The notes beneath the pieces are model-generated. The model made no database searches and had not been told where the DNA came from. It was given only the letters and a program-made list of their open reading frames with translations. A program made the position numbers and the translations under genes. A stretch of DNA of 64,000 nt, taken from Acinetobacter bouvetii DSM 14964 = CIP 107468 (GTDB taxonomy: Bacteria > Pseudomonadota > Gammaproteobacteria > Pseudomonadales > Moraxellaceae). Position 1 is the stretch's first letter. Every line of letters begins with the position of its first letter. This document shows, one piece after another, positions 1 through 6,963 of this stretch. The stretch is taken from positions 144,544 to 208,543 of the forward strand of contig NZ_KB849730.1 of the NCBI RefSeq assembly GCF_000368865.1, written 5' to 3'.

Positions 1-326
1 ATGAGCAGCATCTGCATCCGGAGAACATTATGCCGCTGCAGTGGAACACCGAAAATACGGATGAAATCAGTTTCAGCGCCTATCTCAGCATCAACATCAA
101 TATGAATGATGAACAGGTATCCGAGCTGATCTATCAATGCCGTAAAGAAAAAGTCGGGGTGGAATCCGTCCGCCCCCATGACGGCAAGACCTATGTCAAC
201 ATCGTCGTACACAACCGCAAGCAAATTGCCGAAGTCATCCGCAATCTGCGCATGCATTTCGGATTCCCCCGCATTGCGCGCCTTGCCCAGCCCCTCAATA
301 CGGCTGAAACCTCTATTGCCAGCTAA
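1..326 (+). CDS. spoT: SpoT C-terminal fragment (ppGpp synthetase/hydrolase), 5' truncated by window edge
   Basis: The reading frame is open from the first bases of the window (codons begin at position 3) and stops at 326, so only about 107 C-terminal residues are visible. The visible part matches the C-terminal ACT domain of RelA/SpoT proteins, beginning near [10 protein letters not shown] and ending in a [23 protein letters not shown] helix and the FPRIARL tail. In the full protein this domain senses ligands and ribosome or partner state to set the balance of (p)ppGpp synthesis and hydrolysis. ridA follows on the same strand, a common spoT neighbour in gammaproteobacteria. The catalytic HD and synthetase domains lie outside the window, so bifunctionality cannot be checked here. 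RelA is the alternative; the ridA neighbour favours spoT. Confidence 0.85.
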   Translation, partial: EQHLHPENIMPLQWNTENTDEISFSAYLSININMNDEQVSELIYQCRKEKVGVESVRPHDGKTYVNIVVHNRKQIAEVIRNLRMHFGFPRIARLAQPLNTAETSIAS

Positions 327-397
327 TTATTTCGATAAAGCGCACTCGATCCTGTCAGATCGGGTATGATGTCTGCATAAGATATAAGGAGAAATTA

Positions 398-781
398 ATG
401 CCTCGCCAAGTAATCCATACTGAAAATGCCCCCGCCGCAATCGGCACTTATTCTCAAGCCATCCTGGTTGAGAATACTTTGTATCTTTCAGGGCAAATTG
501 GCTTAGATCCATACAGCATGGAACTGGTAGACGGTATTGAGGCGCAAATCCGCCGCGTATTTGACAACCTTAAAGCCGTTTGTGAAGCCGCGGGCGGGAC
601 TTTAGCCGATATCGCCAAACTGAATATCTTCCTTACCGACTTATCCAACTTTCAGCTGGTCAACCAAATTATGGGCGAATATTTTGCTCAGCCCTACCCT
701 GCGCGCGCGGCTCTCGGTGTAGCGAGCCTGCCCAAAGATGCGCTGGTAGAAATGGATGGTATCGTCATTATTAATCAATAA
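398..781 (+). CDS. ridA: RidA/YjgF enamine/imine deaminase
   Basis: This 127-residue protein is the usual length for the RidA (YjgF/YER057c/UK114) family. It carries family signatures: IGTYSQAI near the N-terminus, LSGQIGLDP, the [23 protein letters not shown] block with the conserved Arg near residue 105, and a final short strand. RidA hydrolyses reactive 2-aminoacrylate and related enamines released by PLP enzymes such as threonine dehydratase, protecting other PLP enzymes; it acts as a cytoplasmic trimer. The ATG is preceded by AAGGAG at good spacing. It sits 71 bases after spoT on the same strand; a possible -10 (TATGAT, about 364-369) in the gap suggests it can also be transcribed alone. 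Confidence 0.93.
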   Translation: MPRQVIHTENAPAAIGTYSQAILVENTLYLSGQIGLDPYSMELVDGIEAQIRRVFDNLKAVCEAAGGTLADIAKLNIFLTDLSNFQLVNQIMGEYFAQPYPARAALGVASLPKDALVEMDGIVIINQ

Positions 782-844
782 GTTACATAAGAAAATTAAA
801 GTTCTAACTTTATATTTTCCCTATAAATTATGAGCCGCCCTTGC

Positions 845-893
845 GCGGAAATCCGAGCAATACTCGAATTTCCGCTCAGTCGGTGTTTTTTTA
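845..893 (+). terminator. Hairpin followed by T-tract after ridA
   Basis: GCGGAAAT (845-852) pairs with ATTTCCGC (868-875), with an inner CGAG/CTCG stem. An eight-T run starts at 885, about nine bases after the stem, so the geometry is looser than a standard intrinsic terminator. It could be the ridA terminator or a stable structure of another kind. Confidence 0.5.
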
Positions 894-937
894 TTCAGGA
901 TTCCAATCAGATTCATTGCTTTTTAGAATGATTTTTA

Positions 938-966
938 TTGACAAACGATAATAATTATCAATAATA
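938..966 (+). promoter_or_regulatory. Promoter with Fur box upstream of bfd
   Basis: TTGACA (938-943) is a perfect -35 hexamer, and 17 bases later there is an A/T-rich -10-like stretch. The spacer holds GATAATAATTATC (947-959), a near-perfect dyad matching the core of the gammaproteobacterial Fur box (GATAATGATAATCATTATC). Fur-Fe2+ bound here would block RNA polymerase, giving iron-repressed bfd, as known in Pseudomonas and E. coli. Confidence 0.8.
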
Positions 967-1002
967 TTACTTATCCTATTTAAACTATCTGGCTGTAAAT
1001 CC

Positions 1003-1197
1003 ATGTACGTTTGTTTGTGCCGCGGTATTACTGATCAAGACATTAAAGATGCGGTCGCCAATGGCGCTGAGAGCTACCGTGAAGTGCGCGATATGCTTGA
1101 TTTAGGCACCTGCTGTGGCCGCTGCGCCCCAGAAGCCCGCGCAATTATCAGCGATGAAGTCTCGCAGATTGCGGCCCGTTTAGCCATCGCCGCTTAA
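1003..1197 (+). CDS. bfd: Bacterioferritin-associated ferredoxin
   Basis: A 64-residue protein beginning MYVCLCRGITDQDIKDAV, the classic Bfd start. C4 and C6 plus C38 and C41 (with an extra C37) form the C-x-C...C-x2-C pattern that binds one [2Fe-2S] cluster. Bfd docks on bacterioferritin at the heme and passes electrons from ferredoxin reductase to reduce stored Fe3+ and release Fe2+. Its promoter carries a Fur box, so it should be made when iron is short. The next gene is bacterioferritin, its physical partner, but a terminator lies between, allowing opposite iron regulation of the two. The ribosome-binding site is weak. Length and motif make the identity nearly certain. Confidence 0.95.
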   Translation: MYVCLCRGITDQDIKDAVANGAESYREVRDMLDLGTCCGRCAPEARAIISDEVSQIAARLAIAA

Positions 1198-1274
1198 GCA
1201 CATTAACTAATATTCAAAATTCAACCCAATAATCATAATGACAACACCAATGGTCTGATGATCATTCCTCCTCC

Positions 1275-1305
1275 CCCGCTTTGACTCTAAGCGGGTTTTT
1301 ATTTT
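1275..1305 (+). terminator. Intrinsic terminator of bfd
   Basis: CCCGCT (1275-1280) pairs with AGCGGG (1290-1295) across a nine-base loop, followed directly by TTTTTATTTT. It separates bfd from the bacterioferritin gene. Confidence 0.85.
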
Positions 1306-1473
1306 ATGCATGCCGGGCTGTGTTCCGGAGCAATCGTTTTTGATTGCGATTTTCATTTGCTGTTCAATAAATTACTCGCCAACACCCTGCTTCTTGTTTA
1401 AGATATTTCTAAGACTGAAATTTTCCAGCCCGCATATTTTATTCAGGGCCTTATGTTTGATGGAGCAAATGCA

Positions 1474-1938
1474 ATGAAAGGCAATCGTGATGTAATTAAT
1501 CAGTTAAATCAGGTGCTCTATCATCATTTAACTGCAATCAACCAGTATTTCCTGCATTCACGCATGTTTAATGACTGGGGCATTGAACAGCTGGGCTCTG
1601 CCGAATATAAAGAATCCATCCGTCAAATGAAGCATGCGGATAAAATTATTGAACGCATCCTTTTCTTGGAAGGTCTGCCGAATTTGCAGCACTTGGGCAA
1701 GCTTTATATTGGCCAGCATACTGTTGAAGTACTCAACTGCGATATACGCAAAGTCAAAGAAAATATTGAAGCCATTCAAAAAACTGTTGCCTTAGCGGAA
1801 GAACAACTGGACTATGTCACTCGCGACCTTGTTCAAGAAATTTTAGAAAAAGAAGAAGAATATTTAGACTGGACTACGACACAACTGGATCTAGCTGAAA
1901 CCGTGGGTATTGAGAATTACATTCAGAGTCAGATTTAA
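1474..1938 (+). CDS. bfr: Bacterioferritin, heme-binding subunit lacking most ferroxidase ligands
   Basis: A 154-residue bacterioferritin from the ATG at 1474, chosen because GGAG sits eight bases upstream and the protein then starts MKG like other Bfr proteins; an upstream in-frame ATG at 1453 would add seven unlikely residues. Four-helix ferritin signatures are clear (AINQYFLH, MKHADKIIERILFLEGLPNLQ). Met52, the axial ligand of the inter-subunit heme, is present. Numbering against E. coli Bfr, four of six di-iron ferroxidase ligands are replaced: E18H, E51Q, E94V and H130Y; H54 and E127 remain. Such subunits are known from bacteria that build mixed ferritins, where a second subunit supplies ferroxidase activity. 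It probably cannot oxidise iron efficiently alone and needs a partner encoded elsewhere. bfd lies just upstream. Confidence 0.93.
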   Translation: MKGNRDVINQLNQVLYHHLTAINQYFLHSRMFNDWGIEQLGSAEYKESIRQMKHADKIIERILFLEGLPNLQHLGKLYIGQHTVEVLNCDIRKVKENIEAIQKTVALAEEQLDYVTRDLVQEILEKEEEYLDWTTTQLDLAETVGIENYIQSQI

Positions 1939-1946
1939 GCCGATAT

Positions 1947-1979
1947 AAAAAATGCCAGATGACTGATCTGGCATTTTTG
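1947..1979. terminator. Bidirectional terminator between bfr and tfpZ
   Basis: AATGCCAGAT (1951-1960) and ATCTGGCATT (1966-1975) form a ten-base-pair perfect stem with a five-base loop, with T-rich flank on the plus strand and A-rich flank upstream. It can end both bfr (+) and the convergent minus-strand gene. Confidence 0.88.
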
Positions 1980-1991
1980 TATACATAAAGC

Positions 1992-2726
1992 TTAATTCCA
2001 CGGTCTTAAGTCGACGATTTTAATAACATCACCAGTTTCTTTATTGATTAGAACCGTCATATCAACAACATTTGCTTTTAAAGGAACAAATGCATTCGCT
2101 TGTGGGTATTTAGATAAAATACTATTCACTTTCTGTACATCATTATATTGTTGAAGTTCTTTCAAGTTTTTTGCACTTTGTTTTAGTTGCAGTTTCGCTT
2201 TAGTAAAGTCAAAATAACGCTCAGGTTTTTGTGCAATCGAAATCCCTCTAAATGCTTCAGCGAACATATCATTATTCCGAGTATTTACATCTTGGGCAAA
2301 TTCAACAGCAACGTATTGTGGCTTAAACCATGAAACCTGCTGGTACTGTGGTAAAGCTTGAGCAATATGATCATCAATGATTTCATTCTTGCGCACTAAC
2401 TCAAAACAATCTACATTATATGCAATCCATGCAGGTCGACCTTGCTCAATACTATAAATACCATAGCAAAGTGCCACTATTTGCAGTGCAATAATCACGC
2501 TTAAATCAAATTTAAGTGTTTTTTTACCTTCCTTATAAACTAATAAGCCTAATAATGGCCCCAATATAACATCGATGACTAAGAGCATAAGAAAAATCTG
2601 TGTTACGCCCACGGCTGTTGCAAATGGTGATGGATACCAAATAAAAAAGATCAATCCAATTGTAAACAAGGATATTAATAAAGAAATTAATATATGACCT
2701 AAAAAAAATCTAATGCGGCAACTCAT
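1992..2726 (-). CDS. tfpZ: TfpX/TfpZ family type IV pilin accessory protein
   Basis: About 244 residues. The N-terminal third has two to three hydrophobic segments and the family signature WYPSPFATAVGVTQIFLML...DVILGPLLGLLVYKEGKKTLKFDLSVIIALQ; the rest is a soluble periplasmic part (GRPAWIAYNVDCFELV). TfpX/TfpZ proteins are inner-membrane accessories found beside pilA in Pseudomonas and Acinetobacter, thought to tune assembly or stability of particular pilin types. I chose the ATG at 2726 over an in-frame TTG nine bases earlier; neither has a strong ribosome-binding site. The gene is AT-rich and sits between bfr and an extra pilin gene transcribed divergently, with pilA itself 2 kb away. Confidence 0.87.
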   Translation of the reverse strand: MSCRIRFFLGHILISLLISLFTIGLIFFIWYPSPFATAVGVTQIFLMLLVIDVILGPLLGLLVYKEGKKTLKFDLSVIIALQIVALCYGIYSIEQGRPAWIAYNVDCFELVRKNEIIDDHIAQALPQYQQVSWFKPQYVAVEFAQDVNTRNNDMFAEAFRGISIAQKPERYFDFTKAKLQLKQSAKNLKELQQYNDVQKVNSILSKYPQANAFVPLKANVVDMTVLINKETGDVIKIVDLRPWN

Positions 2727-2878
2727 TTTTTTCAAACAATCAATTTTAAAAAATCAATATTAACCATATACTGAGAATTAACCTAATATTTTTTATAATT
2801 GACATTTTTTGTCAAATACTTACATTTTTTATTAAGCCTATTTAAATATAAAACACTAATATATATTAATATTTAAAC

Positions 2879-2894
2879 TGGAACACTTTTTGCA
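2879..2894 (+). promoter_or_regulatory. Sigma-54 promoter of the extra pilin gene
   Basis: TGGAAC-N5-TTGCA matches the -24/-12 consensus TGGCAC-N5-TTGCA with one change, with GG and GC at the required spacing. The -12 GC lies at 2892-2893, placing transcription start near 2905, 25 bases before the ATG. Type IV pilin genes are classically RpoN/PilR dependent. Confidence 0.7.
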
Positions 2895-2929
2895 TTAACA
2901 AAAAAATAATTCTAATATTTGAGCTCGCT

Positions 2930-3343
2930 ATGCAAAAAGGTTTCAGTTTAATAGAACTAATTATAGTGATAGCCATTATCGGTATAATATCAACTTCAGC
3001 TGTATCAAGTTACTATTTCTTTATGATAAAAAGCAGAATAAATACAGCACTTTACGAGATTTCATCTGTAAAACCGGCATACGAAATCATTGTAACTCAA
3101 AGCTTACCAGCAACCATTACACACTCTGATTTGAATATAAAACCAGAGACCTCCTTATGCAGCATCAGCATCACCTTGCCCGACTATACCTTAAGCTCAA
3201 GCAAGGTCTTAAGCTGTACTTTAAAAAACCAATCTGCACTACAGAATAATGCAGAAATATATTTAACCCGTACACCATCAGGTCAATATCAATGCAAGAC
3301 TATTGGCATACCCAATTATCTTATTCCGACAGAATGCAAATAG
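2930..3343 (+). CDS. Type IV pilin-like protein (second pilin of the locus)
   Basis: A 137-residue prepilin: leader MQKG, then F-S-L-I-E-L-I-I-V with Glu at +5, so prepilin peptidase (PilD) should cut after Gly4 and methylate Phe. The hydrophobic alpha1 helix runs to about residue 33. The C-terminal part has four cysteines (near residues 65, 90, 119 and 136), enough for one or two disulfides. It is smaller and more divergent than PilA at 4614-5084, and very AT-rich. A sigma-54-like promoter sits 36 bases upstream, unlike most minor pilin genes, suggesting it is expressed as a major-type or alternative pilin. It is convergent with the hydrolase gene, with only four bases between stops. A minor pilin role cannot be excluded. 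Confidence 0.82.
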   Translation: MQKGFSLIELIIVIAIIGIISTSAVSSYYFFMIKSRINTALYEISSVKPAYEIIVTQSLPATITHSDLNIKPETSLCSISITLPDYTLSSSKVLSCTLKNQSALQNNAEIYLTRTPSGQYQCKTIGIPNYLIPTECK

Positions 3344-3347
3344 AAGT

Positions 3348-4544
3348 TTAGTGATATTGCTGCCTTAAATGCTGATAAATCTTCATTTTAGTTTGGTCAT
3401 ATTGCTGCTGACCTAAAGCAGCTTGGCCGCTTGATAATAAAGCCGTTACCCCCCCCTTATCATCCACTACCACCAAAGAGCTCATACCCAATAAAGTGCC
3501 ATCTCGAAAGTACACTTTTAAACTATTCGAATTTTGCTGATAGGGAAACATTGCATAGCCATAACAGTCACGCAGTTTAGCTAAATCACAAGAAGTATCT
3601 GGTTGGCTCAAAATATTAGGCTGTGGCTTTTTAATCATTTTTTTTACTTGCAATGCCAGTGCACTAGCATTGCCAGATAAGCCCGCAGAAGATGCCAAAG
3701 CAGGATAATCAAAGGCAGTATAAATATCACTATAGCCTGTTAAAGAAGTTTCAATATACCGGTACTTTGCTTCATCAGCATAACGCTTATTTTTTAGAAA
3801 GTGTATATTATCTGCTGCTAAAGCATATTTTTTTTCAACCACACTTTGATATTTAGCATGATTCTGATGAGCAATAATTTCACCTAATAAACAATAGCCT
3901 AAATTTGAATAACTGAAAGTTGTATCTGGGTCAAACGTTAATTGGACTTGTGCAAGTTTTTCCAACACTGATGGACAAAATGGCACTTCTCCCGACCTAA
4001 ACATCTCATCCCCCATTAAACCTGTACGATTAAAACCAGCACGATGCAACAATAGATCATTCACTGTAATTTGGGCAATGCGCGGATCTGCTAATACAGA
4101 TTTTATTGGCAATAAACTCAATACAGGCGCATCTAATTCAATTTTTTGCTGCTTAACTAAATCAAGAACAGCATCACTGGTCCATAACTTCGATACGCTA
4201 GCATAACGAAAACGAGTACTTTCCGTTACTTTCTGTGAAAATAATGGAATGCCTAAGTATCCGCCTTCACAATGAAACAATTGCCTTTGAGGAGATATAT
4301 AAACAATTTGGGCATTAGGCGCATTGTGCGTCAATATCGTATTGTTTAAGACCTCTTTCAACCAATATGGACTATTTTCCATACAGCTAACTGACTGTTG
4401 TTCAAGTTTCGCCTGTATCGGATACAGCTGGACATTTAATTTATTACGTTCAATTGTATTTACATAATAATAAATAGAAATACCGGCAATCATTAAGAGA
4501 GAGAAAACTATAATTAATTCTGATAATTTTAATTCCTGACGCAT
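3348..4544 (-). CDS. Membrane-anchored beta-lactamase-fold serine hydrolase with pilin-like N-terminal helix
   Basis: A 398-residue protein of the serine beta-lactamase / class C-like hydrolase family (PBP4*, EstB type). The nucleophile motif S-x-x-K is S116-V-S-K119, and Y212-S-N214 is the second catalytic motif (Y-x-N). A single hydrophobic segment at residues 8-28 anchors the catalytic domain in the periplasm. That segment, with Glu at the fifth position of L-K-L-S-E-L-I-I-V, resembles a type IV pilin alpha1 helix, although the -1 residue is Glu rather than Gly. GAGGAATAAA precedes the ATG. It lies 69 bases downstream of pilA on the same strand, after a terminator. Substrate is unknown; peptidoglycan stem peptides, esters or pilin modifications are possibilities. 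A role with the pilus is inference from position and helix. Confidence 0.8.
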   Translation of the reverse strand: MRQELKLSELIIVFSLLMIAGISIYYYVNTIERNKLNVQLYPIQAKLEQQSVSCMENSPYWLKEVLNNTILTHNAPNAQIVYISPQRQLFHCEGGYLGIPLFSQKVTESTRFRYASVSKLWTSDAVLDLVKQQKIELDAPVLSLLPIKSVLADPRIAQITVNDLLLHRAGFNRTGLMGDEMFRSGEVPFCPSVLEKLAQVQLTFDPDTTFSYSNLGYCLLGEIIAHQNHAKYQSVVEKKYALAADNIHFLKNKRYADEAKYRYIETSLTGYSDIYTAFDYPALASSAGLSGNASALALQVKKMIKKPQPNILSQPDTSCDLAKLRDCYGYAMFPYQQNSNSLKVYFRDGTLLGMSSLVVVDDKGGVTALLSSGQAALGQQQYDQTKMKIYQHLRQQYH

Positions 4545-4554
4545 TTTATTCCTC

Positions 4555-4588
4555 TTAAAATAAAGAAACCTCCCAAGGGAGGTTTCTT
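4555..4588 (-). terminator. pilA terminator
   Basis: AAGAAACCTCCC (4563-4574) and GGGAGGTTTCTT (4577-4588) give up to a 12-base-pair stem with a tiny loop; on the minus strand it is followed by TATTTT. Partial read-through would supply the downstream hydrolase, whose ribosome-binding site begins about ten bases later. Confidence 0.85.
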
Positions 4589-4613
4589 ACAGCTATACTT
4601 AAATAAATAAGTA

Positions 4614-5084
4614 TTAAGGCTTGGTAGCAGCAGTTTTACAACCAGCTGGCTGGAATTTAGCATCAACATCAGTAGAACAAGTCCATTGACCAGGATTTGT
4701 CGCATCAGTAGAAGAAGCACGAGTCCAAGTCATATGCTTACCTGTTAATAAACTTCCGCCAGTAGCACCAAATAATGCTTTAACTGTAGCTTCGCCTGTA
4801 TCTTTAATTGTAACAACCGCTTGTTTGTTTGCAGCCACACCAAATGTTTGATCTGCACCTAAAAGACTAGAAATAGGCGGCTTAATATTTGCACATTCAG
4901 CTGCATCTGTAATACACATATCAACGAAACCTTTAAGTTCCGATATTTCACCAAATACGCGAGTTACTTGTGATTTAGTAACATAGTTTTGGTATTGCGG
5001 AATCGCAATCGCAGCAAGAATACCGATAATTGCAACAACGATCATTAATTCGATAAGGGTAAAACCCTTTTGAACTGATTTCAT
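4614..5084 (-). CDS. pilA: Major type IV pilin PilA
   Basis: A 156-residue prepilin. The start at 5084 is chosen because GGAG lies at good spacing before it; an upstream in-frame Met at 5096 would lengthen the leader by four residues. The leader MKSVQKG is cut before [20 protein letters not shown], with Glu5 present. The alpha1 helix continues to [11 protein letters not shown]; the C-terminal domain has two cysteine pairs, one in the alpha-beta loop (MCITDAAEC) and one near the end (C...FQPAGC) forming the D-region. The C-terminus is TAATKP, so the terminal Ser used by TfpO-type glycosyltransferases is missing. PilA polymerises into the pilus used for twitching and natural transformation. A sigma-54 promoter lies upstream. 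Confidence 0.95.
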   Translation of the reverse strand: MKSVQKGFTLIELMIVVAIIGILAAIAIPQYQNYVTKSQVTRVFGEISELKGFVDMCITDAAECANIKPPISSLLGADQTFGVAANKQAVVTIKDTGEATVKALFGATGGSLLTGKHMTWTRASSTDATNPGQWTCSTDVDAKFQPAGCKTAATKP

Positions 5085-5143
5085 AACATTCTCCACAAAT
5101 GTCTTTTAATTTAATTATTAAGCGTTCAGCTTGTTTTATAAAT

Positions 5144-5160
5144 AGCACTAATTGTGCCAA
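5144..5160 (-). promoter_or_regulatory. Sigma-54 promoter of pilA
   Basis: On the minus strand TTGGCAC-N5-GTGCT matches the -24/-12 consensus (TGGCAC-N5-TTGCW), with the invariant GG and GC correctly spaced. It is about 60 bases before the pilA start. This implies RpoN with the PilSR two-component system, as in Pseudomonas. Confidence 0.8.
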
Positions 5161-5287
5161 GATTGATTATAATTAAAATTTCAAAAAATACAGCACTTTA
5201 AAAAAGTATTTTGTATCTTTGTAATTTTTATATCATTTATTGTGCTTTAAAGTGACGATTTATGTCACATTTTCCCCAACTTTTACC

Positions 5288-5848
5288 CTACTCTAAAATG
5301 ATTGGCGCATTTCCTAATTCATTTTTCACATCCAGACGGCTGTGCTGATAAAAATCAGCCAGCACTTTGCCAATTTCAAACACCCCTTGAAGCATCGCCT
5401 GACGGTATTGATGCTGTGCCATCTGTCCAATAACATCTTGACAAATACTGTCCCACACCTGCTGCTGAGTAGCATTTTTGATGCCGCGGTCAATGACGAT
5501 CTCCACCTTGCGTTCACACATGTTTAGATACAGCAGCACGCCGCTATTGAACTCCGTATCCCATACGCCCAGCTCAGCAAACAGCTGCTGCGCACGTGCC
5601 CGCGTATCTTGAAAATAAGCCTGATGCGCTGGAATGTGGCCTTCTATCACCACTTGAATTTCCCCGGCATGCCCCTGTTCTGCCTGCTCAACCGCATGCG
5701 CAATTGCCTGCTGGTCTTGCTTATTGAAATAGCGTTTGGCCGCAGGCATATAAAAGAAATGCTTCAGCCAGCGTTTAACACTCGGCCTCGTGACTTCTTC
5801 CAGCTTCGGCTGCGTTAAAATTTCTGTTGTTTCTGATTTTGTTACCAT
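5288..5848 (-). CDS. TPM-domain protein, second of the lemA operon
   Basis: A 186-residue protein with a TPM_phosphatase (TLP18.3/Psb32/MOLO-1) domain: AIAHAVEQAEQGHAGEIQVVIEG, LGVWDTEFNSGVLLYLNMCERKVEIVIDRGI and the helix around residues 130-170. No signal peptide is evident, so it may be cytoplasmic or held at the membrane by partners. It overlaps the end of the upstream TPM gene by seven bases (ATGGTAA), so the two are translationally coupled. Three-gene sets of lemA plus two TPM genes are common in proteobacteria; their function is not settled, with membrane or envelope stress roles proposed for some family members. Confidence 0.82.
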   Translation of the reverse strand: MVTKSETTEILTQPKLEEVTRPSVKRWLKHFFYMPAAKRYFNKQDQQAIAHAVEQAEQGHAGEIQVVIEGHIPAHQAYFQDTRARAQQLFAELGVWDTEFNSGVLLYLNMCERKVEIVIDRGIKNATQQQVWDSICQDVIGQMAQHQYRQAMLQGVFEIGKVLADFYQHSRLDVKNELGNAPIILE

Positions 5849-6933
5849 GAGCCTGAAGCGCCTCCGCCGCCAAATCCGCCACCGCCGCCGCTGTAGCCTC
5901 CTCCACCGCCAAAGCCGCCTCCAGAACCTCGGCCGCCGCCGCGCCCTGCACCAGACAAAACGGCTTGAAAGATCAGTTGCGCCAATGCAGTAATCAGCAA
6001 AAAGAAAATCCCGCCGCCAATCAGCAAACTGGTGACCAGCCCCGCCCCATTCACCAACCCCGCCACCGTACCGGCAACAGCAGCTGTCGCCGCGCTTAGA
6101 CGGTTGCCGACGGCGTAAGAACCGATAATCCCGGCAATTAAAATAAATAATGCTGCGCTGAAGGTCTTCTGTTTAGCCTGCTGCTCATGCAAGGCCTGCT
6201 CTTGCCGTTCTTTTAATTCCTGCGCTGCTTTGGCGGCCACTTCAGGGTCCATATTCAGCACATTTTCAATCTCGCTCAATCCAGCCTGAATCCCTTGCGC
6301 ATACAGATTTTGCTTAAAATAGGGGGTGATTTGATTGCGGATAATCCGGCTGAGCACAATATCCGGCAAAACCCCTTCCAGCCCGTAACCCGAAAGGATT
6401 TGAATGCGGTGATCATTGACCGCTATCGCCATCAGCAAGCCATTGTCCTGTTTGGCAGAACCCAGTTTCCATTGCTCTGCTGCCCGCATTGCAAAGCCAA
6501 AGATATCTTCCTGCCCTGTTGTTGGCACAATGATAATGCCAATTTGCGCTTTGCCGGATTCATGCAGTTTCAAAATTTGCTGTGTAATGGACTGCTTTTC
6601 TGCCGGACTGAGTAAGTTCGCCTGATCGACCACGGGCTCATTGAGTGTCGGCAAGCCGCGAATGGATTCTCCATCCGCCATATCATTCGCGATATCCGGG
6701 GCAGGATTTGATGCTAGCGCCGCATCAGATTCCTGCACTGCTGGCTTGGCCTGCGTACTTTTTTGCTGATTTTGAATAATTTTGCCCGCTGCGGCAATTT
6801 CAGCATCATCAGCCGCGGCTGTTTCACTCCAGGCATTGAAGCTGAACGTGAGCAGACAGGCTGCAAAAAAAATATGCAGCCGCATTGCCATGGCTTTCAA
6901 TGCCATGCTTCGCGGCTTAGACCATTCCAGCAT
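5842..6933 (-). CDS. YgcG-type TPM-domain membrane protein with glycine-rich tail
   Basis: About 363 residues. The start at 6933 has AAGGA six bases upstream; an ATG six bases earlier abuts the same site. After a signal-like segment (MRLHIFFAACLLTFSFNAWS) and a linker comes the TPM domain (NEPVVDQANLLSPAEKQSI...IGIIIVPTTGQEDIFGFAMR...NGLLMAIAVNDHRIQILSGYGLEG), then a charged helix, two or three membrane segments, and a C-terminal tail almost purely Gly and Ser ending ASGSW. This is the YgcG layout; the TPM domain should be periplasmic. It lies between lemA and the second TPM gene in an operon. The glycine-rich tail is typical of the family, not an error. Confidence 0.87.
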   Translation of the reverse strand: MLEWSKPRSMALKAMAMRLHIFFAACLLTFSFNAWSETAAADDAEIAAAGKIIQNQQKSTQAKPAVQESDAALASNPAPDIANDMADGESIRGLPTLNEPVVDQANLLSPAEKQSITQQILKLHESGKAQIGIIIVPTTGQEDIFGFAMRAAEQWKLGSAKQDNGLLMAIAVNDHRIQILSGYGLEGVLPDIVLSRIIRNQITPYFKQNLYAQGIQAGLSEIENVLNMDPEVAAKAAQELKERQEQALHEQQAKQKTFSAALFILIAGIIGSYAVGNRLSAATAAVAGTVAGLVNGAGLVTSLLIGGGIFFLLITALAQLIFQAVLSGAGRGGGRGSGGGFGGGGGYSGGGGGFGGGGASGSW

Positions 6934-6963
6934 CAGCATTCCTTATGACTTTATGGATGATGA

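Noticed and set aside
5790..5993. Arg-rich plus-strand frame over the glycine-rich TPM tail
   Set aside because: Artifact of the repetitive GGC/GGT codons of the gene on the other strand.
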